Positions 1 through 7,885 of a DNA stretch of 64,000 nt are shown here, piece by piece. Numbering within the stretch: the stretch's first letter is position 1; the number at the start of each line of letters is the position of its first letter. The position numbers and the translations under genes are program-made. The notes below the pieces were generated by a model, which searched no databases, was not told the origin of the DNA, and was given only the letters and a program-made list of their open reading frames with translations. The DNA is taken from NCBI GenBank assembly GCA_014649155.1, contig BMSM01000004.1, positions 248,001-312,000 of the forward strand, written 5' to 3'. Source of the DNA: Streptomyces griseoviridis (lineage in GTDB: Bacteria; Actinomycetota; Actinomycetes; Streptomycetales; Streptomycetaceae).

Positions 1-1
1 G

Positions 2-1192
2 CCCGAGGAGATCGCCGGCCCCTACCGGGCGGCCCTGACCAAGCTTCAGGAGGCCGCTCCGCCGATGCCGACGCGCACGGTGCGCGCCGTCCTCGCCGAG
101 CGCCTCGGTGCCGACTGGGAGGAGCTGTTCGAGCAGTTCGAGGACAAGCCCTCCGCGGCGGCTTCCATCGGCCAGGTGCACCGCGGTGTGTGGCACGACG
201 GCCGCGAGGTCGCGGTCAAGGTCCAGTACCCGGGGGCCGGCGAGGCCCTCCTGTCGGATCTCAACCAGCTAGGCCGGTTCGCCCGGCTGCTGGGCCCGCT
301 GATTCCCGGCCTGGACATCAAGCCGTTGATCACGGAGCTGAAGGACCGGGTGTCGGAGGAACTGGACTACGGTCTGGAGGCCCAGGCCCAGCGGGCCCAC
401 GCCGAGGAGTTCGCCGACGACCCGGACATCGTGGTGCCGGACGTGGTCCGCCAGTGCGAGCAGGTCCTGATCACCGAGTGGATCGACGGGGTTCCGCTGT
501 CCGAGGTCATCGCGGACGGCACGCCTGCCCAGCGGGACCGGGCCGGTCAGCTCCTCGCCCACTTCCTGTTCGCCGGGCCGGCCCGTACCGGCCTACTGCA
601 CGCCGACCCCCACCCGGGTAACTTCCGGCTGCTGCCCGGCGGCCCGGACGGCGAGGACGACTGGCGGCTGGGCGTCCTGGACTTCGGCACCGTCGACCGC
701 CTCCCGGGGGGTCTGCCGGCCACCATCGGCGCCTGTCTGCGCATGGCCCTGGACGGCGAGGCCGAGGCCGTCTACGAGGAGCTGCGCACAGAGGGCTTCG
801 TCAAGGAGACGGTGGAACTGGACCCGGACGCGGTCCTCGACTATCTCCTGCCGATCATCGAGCCGGCCCAGGTCGACGCGTTCACCTTCAGCCGGGGCTG
901 GATGCGCAGTCAGGCCGCCCGCATAGGCGACATCCGCTCTCCCGCGTACCAGCTGGGCAAGCAGCTCAACCTGCCGCCGGCGTATCTGCTGATCCACCGG
1001 GTGACCCTGAGCACGATCGGTGTGCTGTGCCAGCTCGGTGCCACGGTCCGGTTGCGCGAGGAGCTGGAGGCGTGGCTGCCGGGATTCCTCGCCGAGCCGT
1101 CCGTGGCGGAATCCGCAGAGAAAGAAGCAGAGAAAGAAGGGGAAGCAGAGGGGGCGGAAGGGGAGGACGAGGAGCGGGCGGCGGAGGCGTGA
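2..1192 (+). CDS. ABC1/AarF/UbiB-family atypical kinase, 5' end missing
   Basis: The reading frame is open from the left edge, so the N-terminus lies outside the window; 396 residues are visible. ABC1-family hallmarks are present: AAASIGQVH (about visible residue 52), the VAVKVQYPG lysine motif, ADPHPGNF (about 200) and a DFG-type LDFGTVD (about 226). Family members are atypical kinases/ATPases linked to quinone or lipid metabolism; the substrate here is unknown. The last 30 residues are a Glu/Ala-rich tail. A perfect stem follows the stop codon. In mycobacteria an ABC1 kinase also sits beside whiB7 and uvrD2, which supports the family call but not a specific function. Confidence 0.9.
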   Translation, partial: PEEIAGPYRAALTKLQEAAPPMPTRTVRAVLAERLGADWEELFEQFEDKPSAAASIGQVHRGVWHDGREVAVKVQYPGAGEALLSDLNQLGRFARLLGPLIPGLDIKPLITELKDRVSEELDYGLEAQAQRAHAEEFADDPDIVVPDVVRQCEQVLITEWIDGVPLSEVIADGTPAQRDRAGQLLAHFLFAGPARTGLLHADPHPGNFRLLPGGPDGEDDWRLGVLDFGTVDRLPGGLPATIGACLRMALDGEAEAVYEELRTEGFVKETVELDPDAVLDYLLPIIEPAQVDAFTFSRGWMRSQAARIGDIRSPAYQLGKQLNLPPAYLLIHRVTLSTIGVLCQLGATVRLREELEAWLPGFLAEPSVAESAEKEAEKEGEAEGAEGEDEERAAEA

Positions 1193-1237
1193 GCACCGGC
1201 CACCGCTCCGCGCCCCGCGCCGGGGCCCCGGACGCGC

Positions 1238-1275
1238 CGCGGGGGCCGGTCCGTACGGACGGACCGGCCCCCGCG
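1238..1275. terminator. Bidirectional terminator between the ABC1 kinase and the wblC partner gene
   Basis: Perfect 16-bp GC-rich inverted repeat (1238-1253 with 1260-1275) and a 6-base loop, lying between two convergent genes. There is no T-run, as is usual for Streptomyces terminators. Confidence 0.75.
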
Positions 1276-1327
1276 AGGGAAGACTTCGCCTCCCGGCCTG
1301 GGAGGTCACCGCTTCAGGTGTGCTCGG

Positions 1328-1651
1328 TCACTGCATCAGGGCCATGGCCAGCGCGCGCCGGGCACGCAGGGAGGCGCGCTCGGCCCTGCGCTGCATCCGG
1401 CGGGCGGCCGCCAGGCGCAGGGCCCGGCGTTCCCGCTCGGCCTCGTGCAGCCGGTCGTGCATATGCGCACGGGCCAGGGCTTCTTGGATGAGTTGCATCT
1501 CTCGGGTCCTGTTCTGTCGCGAGTCGTTCGCGCCACTGGTGGTGAGGTCTTCGGGTGCGGAGCCTGCGGGCTCGTGGGTGGACGGCTTCATCGGGGCCTG
1601 CTTCATGGGGTCGTACGTGAGGGGACGGTCGATCGTGCCTGCGGTGTTCAT
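1328..1651 (-). CDS. Small basic helical protein translationally coupled to wblC (107 aa)
   Basis: Start ATG overlaps the wblC stop in an ATGA arrangement (1648-1651), so it is probably translated from the same mRNA and shares the wblC attenuator. The first 45 residues look disordered (Pro/Thr/Ser). The rest, from about residue 50, is Arg/Glu/Ala/Leu-rich with no helix breakers and probably forms one long basic alpha-helix or coiled coil. No cysteine, signal peptide or known domain is visible. I do not recognise the family; function is unknown. Co-induction with WblC would make a role in the antibiotic response plausible, but that is inference from position only. Confidence 0.75.
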   Translation of the reverse strand: MNTAGTIDRPLTYDPMKQAPMKPSTHEPAGSAPEDLTTSGANDSRQNRTREMQLIQEALARAHMHDRLHEAERERRALRLAAARRMQRRAERASLRARRALAMALMQ

Positions 1652-2016
1652 GCTGTGACCGGGTTCTTCCGCGGACGGCCGCGCGGCCGCTTCCGGGCGA
1701 CGACGACCCCCTGCACGAACAGCTCGCCACCCCAGACGCCCCAGGGCTCGCGCCGCTCCTTGGCGCCGGCGAGGCAGGCCTCGATCAGCGGGCAGGTGCG
1801 GCAGAGGGACTTGGCGTACTCGACGTCCGCGGGCGACTCGGCGAAGAAGACCTCCGGGTCGTAGGAGCGGCACGGGACGGGTACGCCGAGGTTCTCGATG
1901 GCGTCGTCGAGCGCGGTGAGCGCGGTGAGCGGGATCAAGGCGGGGTCCTCCGTGGAGCCGGGCTTGGGGATGGTGCCGGAAGGTGGTACGGACGGGGCGT
2001 GCGCTTCGAGTTGCAC
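1648..2016 (-). CDS. wblC: WblC/WhiB7-type iron-sulfur transcription factor
   Basis: 122 residues from a GTG start preceded by GAGGAAG. The four WhiB cysteines are C49, C72, C75 and C81 (C-x22-C-x2-C-x5-C), which bind a 4Fe-4S cluster. The GVWGG turn is at 93-97 and an AT-hook RGRPRK at 112-117. The AT-hook identifies the WhiB7/WblC subgroup. Known members bind region 4 of the principal sigma factor and activate promoters with an A/T-rich block just upstream of the -35 box, giving intrinsic resistance to ribosome-targeting drugs. Here the gene has a 600-base leader with its own promoter, an upstream reading frame and a terminator, and is followed by a coupled 107-aa gene. Family assignment is firm; drug response is inferred from homologues. 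Confidence 0.95.
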   Translation of the reverse strand: MQLEAHAPSVPPSGTIPKPGSTEDPALIPLTALTALDDAIENLGVPVPCRSYDPEVFFAESPADVEYAKSLCRTCPLIEACLAGAKERREPWGVWGGELFVQGVVVARKRPRGRPRKNPVTA

Positions 2017-2120
2017 GGTTCGTCTTCCTCGTCTGGTCGGTCCGGCCGGTCGGCCGGGGCGGCTTGGTACCGGGTCTCTGGTCGTCCCGAGGCCCCTTCG
2101 CCCTGTCGCCCCCGTTCGGG

Positions 2121-2164
2121 GAAAACAGAAGGGCCGCGGATCCCGGGTGGGGTTCCGCGGCCCT
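2121..2164 (-). terminator. Intrinsic terminator in the wblC leader (attenuator)
   Basis: On the minus strand, arms at 2164-2154 and 2140-2130 form a perfect 11-bp stem (AGGGCCGCGGA with its complement) around a 13-base loop. TTCTGTTTTC follows at 2130-2121. It is one of very few textbook stem-plus-T-run terminators in this window. It lies between the leader reading frame and the wblC start, so it must be read through for wblC expression. Confidence 0.88.
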
Positions 2165-2174
2165 GAAGGCGCCG

Positions 2175-2192
2175 GCCTGATCTAGATCAGGC
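2175..2192 (-). repeat. 18-bp perfect palindrome over the end of the wblC leader reading frame
   Basis: GCCTGATCTAGATCAGGC is perfectly self-complementary and contains the stop codon of the leader reading frame (2187-2189). It sits 10 bases before the terminator stem. It could act as an RNA hairpin sensed by a ribosome finishing the leader frame, or as a protein operator; the sequence does not decide. Confidence 0.6.
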
Positions 2193-2507
2193 TGGATCAC
2201 TCCAGGGTTCTGGCCCACGGAAGGCCCACATCAGGTGGTGCTGCGTCGTCTGCTTCCGGAATCCGGCACCGGCCGCCGCAAAGGCAGAGGCCTGGGCCTG
2301 TGCCACTACTGCTGCTTCCAGTGCCTCGGTCGGTCGCTCATCGCGCTCACGGACAGGGAAGCCCGAGAGAGCGACGGAGGAGGACGCCGGACGCACGGCA
2401 GGAATGCCGGACAGACCGGTGCCCGGGTTGGGGACGCTGAGCATGCAGAGGGAGACGGACGAGCGATCGGTCAGTTTCAGGGCGGAGCCGCTGTTGATGC
2501 TGATCAC
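2187..2507 (-). CDS. Upstream reading frame (leader peptide, 106 aa) controlling wblC
   Basis: Starts at GTG 2507 with AGGAGG eight bases upstream (2516-2521) and ends 23 bases before the attenuator stem. The first 40 codons follow Streptomyces codon bias (VISINSGSALKLTDRSS...); the bias weakens after that. No domain is visible and the peptide need not be functional. Ribosome-dependent attenuation through an upstream frame is established for whiB7/wblC genes in actinobacteria. That the frame is translated and regulatory here is inferred from the layout. Confidence 0.65.
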   Translation of the reverse strand: MISINSGSALKLTDRSSVSLCMLSVPNPGTGLSGIPAVRPASSSVALSGFPVRERDERPTEALEAAVVAQAQASAFAAAGAGFRKQTTQHHLMWAFRGPEPWSDPA

Positions 2508-2616
2508 TGGAATCGCCTCCTCTCGGCGTCTAGGGGATCGGGCGAACCGATCCGCGGAAATGCAAGTACAACACGGATTCAGGGCCTTCGGGAAGGCCGC
2601 TGCTCCCGTGTGCAAG

Positions 2617-2656
2617 AACCTATGGGGATCGCTGGGGCATGCGCAAACTATTTTTT
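2617..2656 (-). promoter_or_regulatory. wblC promoter with WblC-type A/T-rich activation element
   Basis: Read on the minus strand: an A/T block AAAAAATAGTTT (2656-2645) abuts the -35 box TTGCGC (2646-2641), followed by an 18-base spacer and a -10 like TAGGTT (2622-2617). An A/T block immediately upstream of -35 is the known WhiB7/WblC target arrangement, which points to autoregulation. It begins only 14 bases after the uvrD2 stop. Confidence 0.7.
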
Positions 2657-2669
2657 CGCAGAGTTCGGA

Positions 2670-4874
2670 TCAGTCGCCGTTGTCGGCCCCGTCGACCTCC
2701 TGACCGGTGCAGATGGCCAGCACATCGGCCCCGTAGCGGGTGAGCTTGCGGGCGCCGACGCCGGGGATGCGGGACAGCTCACGTTCGTCGTCCGGGACGG
2801 TCTCCGCGATCGCCATCAGCGTCTTGTCGGTGAAGACGCAGAAGGCGGGCTGCCCGCTGCGTTCCGCCTGGACGGCGCGCCAGGCGAGCAGCCGCTCGTA
2901 CACGCCCTCGTCCATGTCGGAGGGGCAGCCCTCGCAGCGCATCAGCTTCATCTCACCGGCGTCGGTGAGCGAGCGCCCGCAGACCCGGCAGCGGGCCGGG
3001 GCGCGCTGGGTCCGCCGCGGGGCCGGGGCGAGCGCGGAGCGGCCCGAGGAGCCTCGCTCGACTCCTCCGGCGCCGCCGGCGGCCAGGCGTCCGCCGGCGG
3101 CTCCGGCCGAGCCGGGCCTGAGGCCGTCGAGGAAACGGCTCGGGCGGCGACCCGCCCGGCCGCCGGGCGAGCGGGCCAGTGCCCAGGAGAGGTGCAGGCG
3201 TTCACGCGCGCGGGTCACACCGACATAGAGGAGGCGGCGCTCCTCCTCTATCTGTTCGTCGGTCTTTGCGTAGGTGATCGGCATCATGCCCTCGGCGAGG
3301 CCGACCAGGAAGACGACGTCCCACTCCAGGCCCTTGGCCGAGTGCAGGGAGGCGAGGGTGACGCCCTGCACGGTGGGCGCGTGCTGGGCGCCGGCCCGCT
3401 CGTCGAGCTCGGCGACGAGGTCACCGAGGGTGGCGTCGGGCTTGGCGGCGGCGAAGTCCTGCGCGAGGTGCACCAGGGCGGCCAGGGACTCCCAGCGCTC
3501 CCGGACCGCGCCCGAACCGGCCGGGGGTTCGGTCGTCCAGCCCTCCCCCGACAGCACGGCGCGGACCTGGGACGGCAGGTCGACGGTGTCGTCCAGGAGG
3601 GCGTCGTTGCCGCCGAAGCGGGCCGCGGCGCGCAGCGCGGTGCCGGCCTTGCGCACCTCGGGACGGTCGAAGAACCGTTCCGCGCCGCGCAGCTGGTAGG
3701 GCACCCCGGCGTCGGCGAGGGCCTGCTCGTAGATCTCCGACTGGGAGTTGGTGCGGAACAGCACGGCGATCTCGGCGGGCGGCACGCCGGAGTCGACGAG
3801 TTCGCGGATGCGGCGGGCGGCGCCCTCCGCCTCGGCGGGTTCGTCGGTGTACTCGGTGTAGACGGGCTCGGGTCCGGCGGGACGCTGGGAGACCAGTTCG
3901 AGACGGTGGTCGGCGGCACGGCCCCGGGCCTGGGCCAGCAGTCCGTTGGCGAGGTGGACGACCTGGGGGGTGGAGCGGTAGTCCCGGACCAGCTTGACGA
4001 CGGTCGCCCCGGGGTGGCGGAGCCGGAAGTCGAGCAGGTGGTCGGGGGTTGCTCCTGTGAACGAGTAGATGGTCTGGCTGGCGTCGCCGACCACGCAGAG
4101 GTCGTCGCGGTCGCCGAGCCACAGGTCCAGCAGCCGCTGCTGGAGGGGGCTGACGTCCTGGTACTCGTCGACCACGAAGTGCTGGTACTGGGCGCGGACC
4201 TGCTGGGCCACGTCCGGCCGGTCCTGGAGCACCGCCACGGTCAGCAGCAGCACGTCCTCGAAGTCGATGACCCCGCGTCCGCGTTTGAGTTCCTCGTAGG
4301 CGGAGTAGAGCTGGGCGATCTCCGCGGGGTCGCGGGGTGTCTCCCGTCCCGCCTTGGCCGCCGCGAGGGCGTAGTCCGCGGGGACGGTCTGGGTGACCTT
4401 GGACCATTCGATCTCGGCGGTGACGTCCCGCAGCTCGCCCCGGTCGAGGCGGACGCGGCAGGCGGCGGCCGCGTCGGCGACGAGCTGGATCTTGCGGTCG
4501 ACGAGCCGGGGCATGGCGCCGCCGATCGCCTTCGGCCAGAAGTACTGGAGCTGCCGCAGCGCCGCCGAGTGGAAGGTGCGGGCCTGGACGCCGACGGCGC
4601 CGAGCTGGCGCAGCCGGCCGCGCATCTCGCCCGCGGCGCGGTTGGTGAAGGTGACGGCGAGCACGGTGGTGGGCTGGAGGATGCCGGCCCGTACCCCGTA
4701 GGCGATGCGGTGGGTGATGGCCCGGGTCTTGCCGGTGCCCGCGCCCGCCAGTACGCACACCGGGCCGCGCAGGGCGGTGGCCACTTCGCGCTGCTCGGGG
4801 TCGAGACCGTCGAGCACCGCGTCGGCCGAGTCCGGTACCTGCGGGAAGAGGGTGGAGTGCGTTGCTGCTGTCAC
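2670..4874 (-). CDS. uvrD2: UvrD2-type superfamily 1 DNA helicase with HRDC domain
   Basis: 734 residues from GTG 4874; the frame stays open upstream but without a good ribosome site, so the gene may be leaderless. Walker A AGAGTGKT is at 43-50; the motif II region VDEYQDVSP and motif III GDASQTIYSF follow. Near the C-terminus is a four-cysteine element (CRVC and CEGC, about 610-650) and then an HRDC domain (about 640-715, with FTDKTLMAIAE and IPGVGARKLTRYG). A tetracysteine plus HRDC is the signature of actinobacterial UvrD2, a 3'-5' helicase essential in mycobacteria. It is transcribed away from mrx1, which is divergent, and toward the wblC promoter. Function as a repair/replication helicase is well supported by family. 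Confidence 0.93.
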   Translation of the reverse strand: MTAATHSTLFPQVPDSADAVLDGLDPEQREVATALRGPVCVLAGAGTGKTRAITHRIAYGVRAGILQPTTVLAVTFTNRAAGEMRGRLRQLGAVGVQARTFHSAALRQLQYFWPKAIGGAMPRLVDRKIQLVADAAAACRVRLDRGELRDVTAEIEWSKVTQTVPADYALAAAKAGRETPRDPAEIAQLYSAYEELKRGRGVIDFEDVLLLTVAVLQDRPDVAQQVRAQYQHFVVDEYQDVSPLQQRLLDLWLGDRDDLCVVGDASQTIYSFTGATPDHLLDFRLRHPGATVVKLVRDYRSTPQVVHLANGLLAQARGRAADHRLELVSQRPAGPEPVYTEYTDEPAEAEGAARRIRELVDSGVPPAEIAVLFRTNSQSEIYEQALADAGVPYQLRGAERFFDRPEVRKAGTALRAAARFGGNDALLDDTVDLPSQVRAVLSGEGWTTEPPAGSGAVRERWESLAALVHLAQDFAAAKPDATLGDLVAELDERAGAQHAPTVQGVTLASLHSAKGLEWDVVFLVGLAEGMMPITYAKTDEQIEEERRLLYVGVTRARERLHLSWALARSPGGRAGRRPSRFLDGLRPGSAGAAGGRLAAGGAGGVERGSSGRSALAPAPRRTQRAPARCRVCGRSLTDAGEMKLMRCEGCPSDMDEGVYERLLAWRAVQAERSGQPAFCVFTDKTLMAIAETVPDDERELSRIPGVGARKLTRYGADVLAICTGQEVDGADNGD

Positions 4875-5048
4875 ACAGCCATGCTGCCAGGTCGCGAGAG
4901 GAGGGAGCGCCGGTTGTCCACAGGCGGGACCTCGCGGTCGTACCAATGCGTGCCTCCCCGGACGAGGGCCGGGAATGGGGACGGCTCCGCGGGCGTTTGC
5001 CTCAGGGCGAACAGACACTCCCCGAGCCGTTGAAGGAGCACGAGAGAC

Positions 5049-5291
5049 ATGCCGGGCACTGTGACGATGTACAGCACCACGTGGTGCGGCTACTGCCGTC
5101 GGCTCAAGAGCCAGATGGACCGTGAGGGTATCGCGTACACCGAGATCAACATCGAGCAGGACCCGGAGTCGGCGGCGTTCGTGGAGAAGGCGAACGGTGG
5201 CAACCAGACGGTGCCGACCGTGCTCTTCCCCGACGGCTCGACGCTCACCAACCCGTCGCTGGCTCAGGTGAAGCAGAAGATCGGCGCCTGA
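5049..5291 (+). CDS. mrx1: Mycoredoxin (glutaredoxin-like, CGYC)
   Basis: 80 residues with a thioredoxin fold: the active site CGYC at 14-17, the TVPTVLFPDG cis-proline segment around 54-63, and helical ends. Glutaredoxin-like proteins with CGYC in actinobacteria are mycoredoxins that reduce mycothiol mixed disulfides. There is GAAGGAG eight bases before the ATG. The gene is divergent from uvrD2 and convergent with nudC, the same order as uvrD2-mrx1-nudC in mycobacteria. A long stem follows the stop. Confidence 0.93.
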   Translation: MPGTVTMYSTTWCGYCRRLKSQMDREGIAYTEINIEQDPESAAFVEKANGGNQTVPTVLFPDGSTLTNPSLAQVKQKIGA

Positions 5292-5305
5292 GCGCAGGCA
5301 GTCGT

Positions 5306-5344
5306 GACCGAGGGGGCCGTCCCGGCGGGACGGCCCCCTCGGTC
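5306..5344. terminator. Bidirectional terminator between mrx1 and nudC
   Basis: Perfect 18-bp inverted repeat (5306-5323 with 5327-5344) with a 3-base loop, between convergent genes. Confidence 0.85.
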
Positions 5345-5357
5345 GTGTCCCGGCTGC

Positions 5358-6302
5358 TCAGACGAAGCTGCGAGTCGGCAGCGGCTTGCCGTACCACAGC
5401 TCGATCAGGCGGGCGGCGATCGAGATGCCGTAGGGCGGGAGGACCTCGCCCGACTCGAAGGCGGCGCCCAGTTCGTCGCGGGAGAACCAGCGGGCCTCGT
5501 GGATCTCGTCGCCGTCGACCGTGATGTCGGTCGAGACGGCACGGGCCATGAAGCCGAGCATGAGGCTGGACGGGAACGGCCATGGCTGGCTGGCGACGTA
5601 CTCGACCGGGCCGACGGTGATGCCGGCCTCCTCCTGGACCTCACGGCGCACCGACTGCTCGATGGACTCGCCGGGCTCGACGAAGCCCGCGAGGGTCGAG
5701 AAGCGGCCCTCGGGCCAGTGCACCTGGCGGCCGAGCAGGATGCGGTCGCTGTCGTCGATGACGGCCATGATCACGGCCGGGTCGGTGCGCGGGTAGTGCT
5801 CGGCGCCGCAGGCGGGGCAGCGGCGGATGTGGCCGGCCGCGGCGATGACGGTGCGCTCGCCGCAGCGGGAGCAGAACCGGTGGGTCCGCTGCCAGTTCTC
5901 CAGGCCGACCGCGTGCACCATGAGGCCGGCGTCGCGCGGGGAGAGCAGCAGGCCGGCCTCCCGGAGGCCCGCCGGGCGCGCGGACTGGTCCATGCGGCCG
6001 GGCAGCGAGTCCTTCTGGAGCGCGAAGTAGCTCACGCCGTCCTCGTCGATGCCGAGGAAGTAGCGGTGCGCCTCGGTGAGCGGGGCCTCGAAGGAGGGCG
6101 TCATGACGAGTTCGGTACGGCCGTCCGGCGTCTCGTCGATGAGGACCTGACCGCCGGAGACCACGAAACAGCGCGTGGAGGGGTGGCTCCACGCGGCCGC
6201 GAGCCACGCCTCGTCGAGACGGTGGTGCGCGGCGCGGTCGACACCGCTCGGTTCGGTGAGCGAGATGGGATGTTCGGCGGTGCGGTCGGTCCAGGTGGTC
6301 AC
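5358..6302 (-). CDS. nudC: NudC, NADH pyrophosphatase / NAD-cap RNA hydrolase
   Basis: 314 residues from GTG 6302 with GGAAG upstream. A zinc ribbon (CSRCG and CPACG) lies around 160-185, followed by the Nudix box (GFVEPGES...RREVQEEAGI) around 225-245. The SQPWPFPSS motif just after the box is diagnostic for NADH pyrophosphatases of the NudC type. The enzyme hydrolyses NAD(H) to AMP plus NMN(H) and removes NAD caps from RNA in characterised members. The frame remains open another 357 bases upstream, but that part is Pro/Arg-rich and looks non-coding. It is convergent with mrx1; the upstream dipeptidase gene ends 160 bases away. Confidence 0.93.
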   Translation of the reverse strand: MTTWTDRTAEHPISLTEPSGVDRAAHHRLDEAWLAAAWSHPSTRCFVVSGGQVLIDETPDGRTELVMTPSFEAPLTEAHRYFLGIDEDGVSYFALQKDSLPGRMDQSARPAGLREAGLLLSPRDAGLMVHAVGLENWQRTHRFCSRCGERTVIAAAGHIRRCPACGAEHYPRTDPAVIMAVIDDSDRILLGRQVHWPEGRFSTLAGFVEPGESIEQSVRREVQEEAGITVGPVEYVASQPWPFPSSLMLGFMARAVSTDITVDGDEIHEARWFSRDELGAAFESGEVLPPYGISIAARLIELWYGKPLPTRSFV

Positions 6303-6462
6303 AGGTGCTTCCAACTCCCCCGGTGCGGTGGTCAGTGGTTCGGCGGGCGGTTCGGCGGGTTCTGGGGCGGCGGACGGCGACCGGGTCCCGGAGGGCCCGG
6401 CGGTACGGGCTCGCCCCGGGTGTCCCGCGCCGGAAGCCGGTCCGGACGGTCGGGCGGCATCG

Positions 6463-7875
6463 TCAGGGGCCGTGCCGCCAGTGCGTCGCGAGGTCGCCCC
6501 ACAGGTGTGCGGAGGTCTCCACGCCCTTGAGGAGCAGGTCGAGCTCGACCTTCTCGTCGGGGGCGTGCCAGCCGTCGGACGGGACGGAGATGCCCAGGAA
6601 GAGCACCGGTGCGCCGAGGACGTCCTGGAGGTCGGCCGCGGGACCGGAGCCTCCTTCACGGGTGAAGCGCACCGGCTGCTCGAAGGCCCGTTCCATGGCG
6701 CGGACGACGGACTGGAGCGCCGGGTGGTCGAGGGGCGTCAGGCACGGCCGGGTGGCCGGGGCGAAGGCGATCTCGCAGCGGATGCCCGGCGGGACCCGTC
6801 CGGCGGCCCAGGCACGGACGGCCTTCTCCACCTGGTCGGGGTCCTGGCCGGCGACGAGGCGGAAGGAGAGCTTCACCATGGCGCTGGACGGGATGACGGT
6901 CTTGCTGCCGGGGCCCTGGTAGCCGCCGCCGATGCCGTTGACCTCGGCGGTCGGGCGGGCCCAGACGCGTTCCAGCGTGGTGTGCCCGGCTTCGCCGTGG
7001 GCGGCGCGGGACTTGGCCGTGCTCAGCCACCGCTGCTCGTCGAAGGGCAGTTCGGCGAAGAGTTCGCGCTCGCGGTCGGTCAGCTCGACGACACCGTCGT
7101 AGAAGCCGGGGATCGCCACGCGCGCGTGCTCGTCGTGCAGGGCCGCGACCAGACGGGCCATCTCGGTGGCGGGGTTGGGCACGGCGCCGCCGAAGGAGCC
7201 GGAGTGGATGTCCTGGTCGGGTCCGTGGAGCCGGATCTCGCACTCGGCGAGGCCGCGCATGCCGGTGCAGACCGTGGGGGTGTCCTCGGCCCACATGCCG
7301 GTGTCGGAGACGATCACGGCGTCGGCGGCGAGCCGCTCGGCGCGCTCCTCGACGAGGGCGCGGAAGTGCGGGGAGCCGGACTCCTCCTCGCCCTCGATGA
7401 GCAGCTTCAGGGTGACGGCGGGGGCGGTGCGGCCGGTGGCGGCGAGGTGGGCGCGGACGCCGAGGGTGTGGAAGAACACCTGGCCCTTGTCGTCGGCGGC
7501 GCCGCGCGCGTACAGCCGGCCGCCGCGGACGACGGGCTCGAAGGGGTCGCTCGTCCAGCCGTCCTCGCGGGCGGCGGGCTGCACGTCGTGGTGTCCGTAG
7601 ACCAGGACCGTGGGGGCCCCGGGGTCACCGGCCGGCCACTCGGCGTAGACGGCGGGCGCACCGGGCGTCTCCCAGACCTCGGCGGTCGGGAACCCGGTCT
7701 CCTTGAGCTTCGCGGCGAGCCAGTCGGCGCTGCGGCGCACGTCGGACGCGTGCGCGGGCTGCGCCGACACCGAGGGGATGCGCAGCCACTCGACGAGGTC
7801 GTCGAGGAAGGCGGCGCGGTGCCGCGCGATGTGCGTACGGACGGCGCTGACGGCACTGTCAACGGGCTTGCTCAT
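6463..7875 (-). CDS. M20-family metallodipeptidase
   Basis: 470 residues from ATG 7875 with GGAGG seven bases upstream, which decides against the longer frame starting at 7926. M20 metal-binding motifs are visible: YGHHDVQP (about residue 95), GAADDKGQ (about 125-132) and EGEEESGSP (about 160-168), followed by a dimerisation lid domain. The pattern fits the CNDP/DUG dipeptidase subgroup, which cleaves short peptides using two zinc ions in the cytosol. It follows adnB by 10 bases on the same strand and may share its transcript. Substrate is not predictable from sequence. Confidence 0.9.
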   Translation of the reverse strand: MSKPVDSAVSAVRTHIARHRAAFLDDLVEWLRIPSVSAQPAHASDVRRSADWLAAKLKETGFPTAEVWETPGAPAVYAEWPAGDPGAPTVLVYGHHDVQPAAREDGWTSDPFEPVVRGGRLYARGAADDKGQVFFHTLGVRAHLAATGRTAPAVTLKLLIEGEEESGSPHFRALVEERAERLAADAVIVSDTGMWAEDTPTVCTGMRGLAECEIRLHGPDQDIHSGSFGGAVPNPATEMARLVAALHDEHARVAIPGFYDGVVELTDRERELFAELPFDEQRWLSTAKSRAAHGEAGHTTLERVWARPTAEVNGIGGGYQGPGSKTVIPSSAMVKLSFRLVAGQDPDQVEKAVRAWAAGRVPPGIRCEIAFAPATRPCLTPLDHPALQSVVRAMERAFEQPVRFTREGGSGPAADLQDVLGAPVLFLGISVPSDGWHAPDEKVELDLLLKGVETSAHLWGDLATHWRHGP

Positions 7876-7885
7876 GCCTCCGAGC

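Noticed and set aside
2235..5033. Long plus-strand frame opposite uvrD2
   Set aside because: Antisense opening of a high-GC gene; the minus strand has all the helicase motifs.
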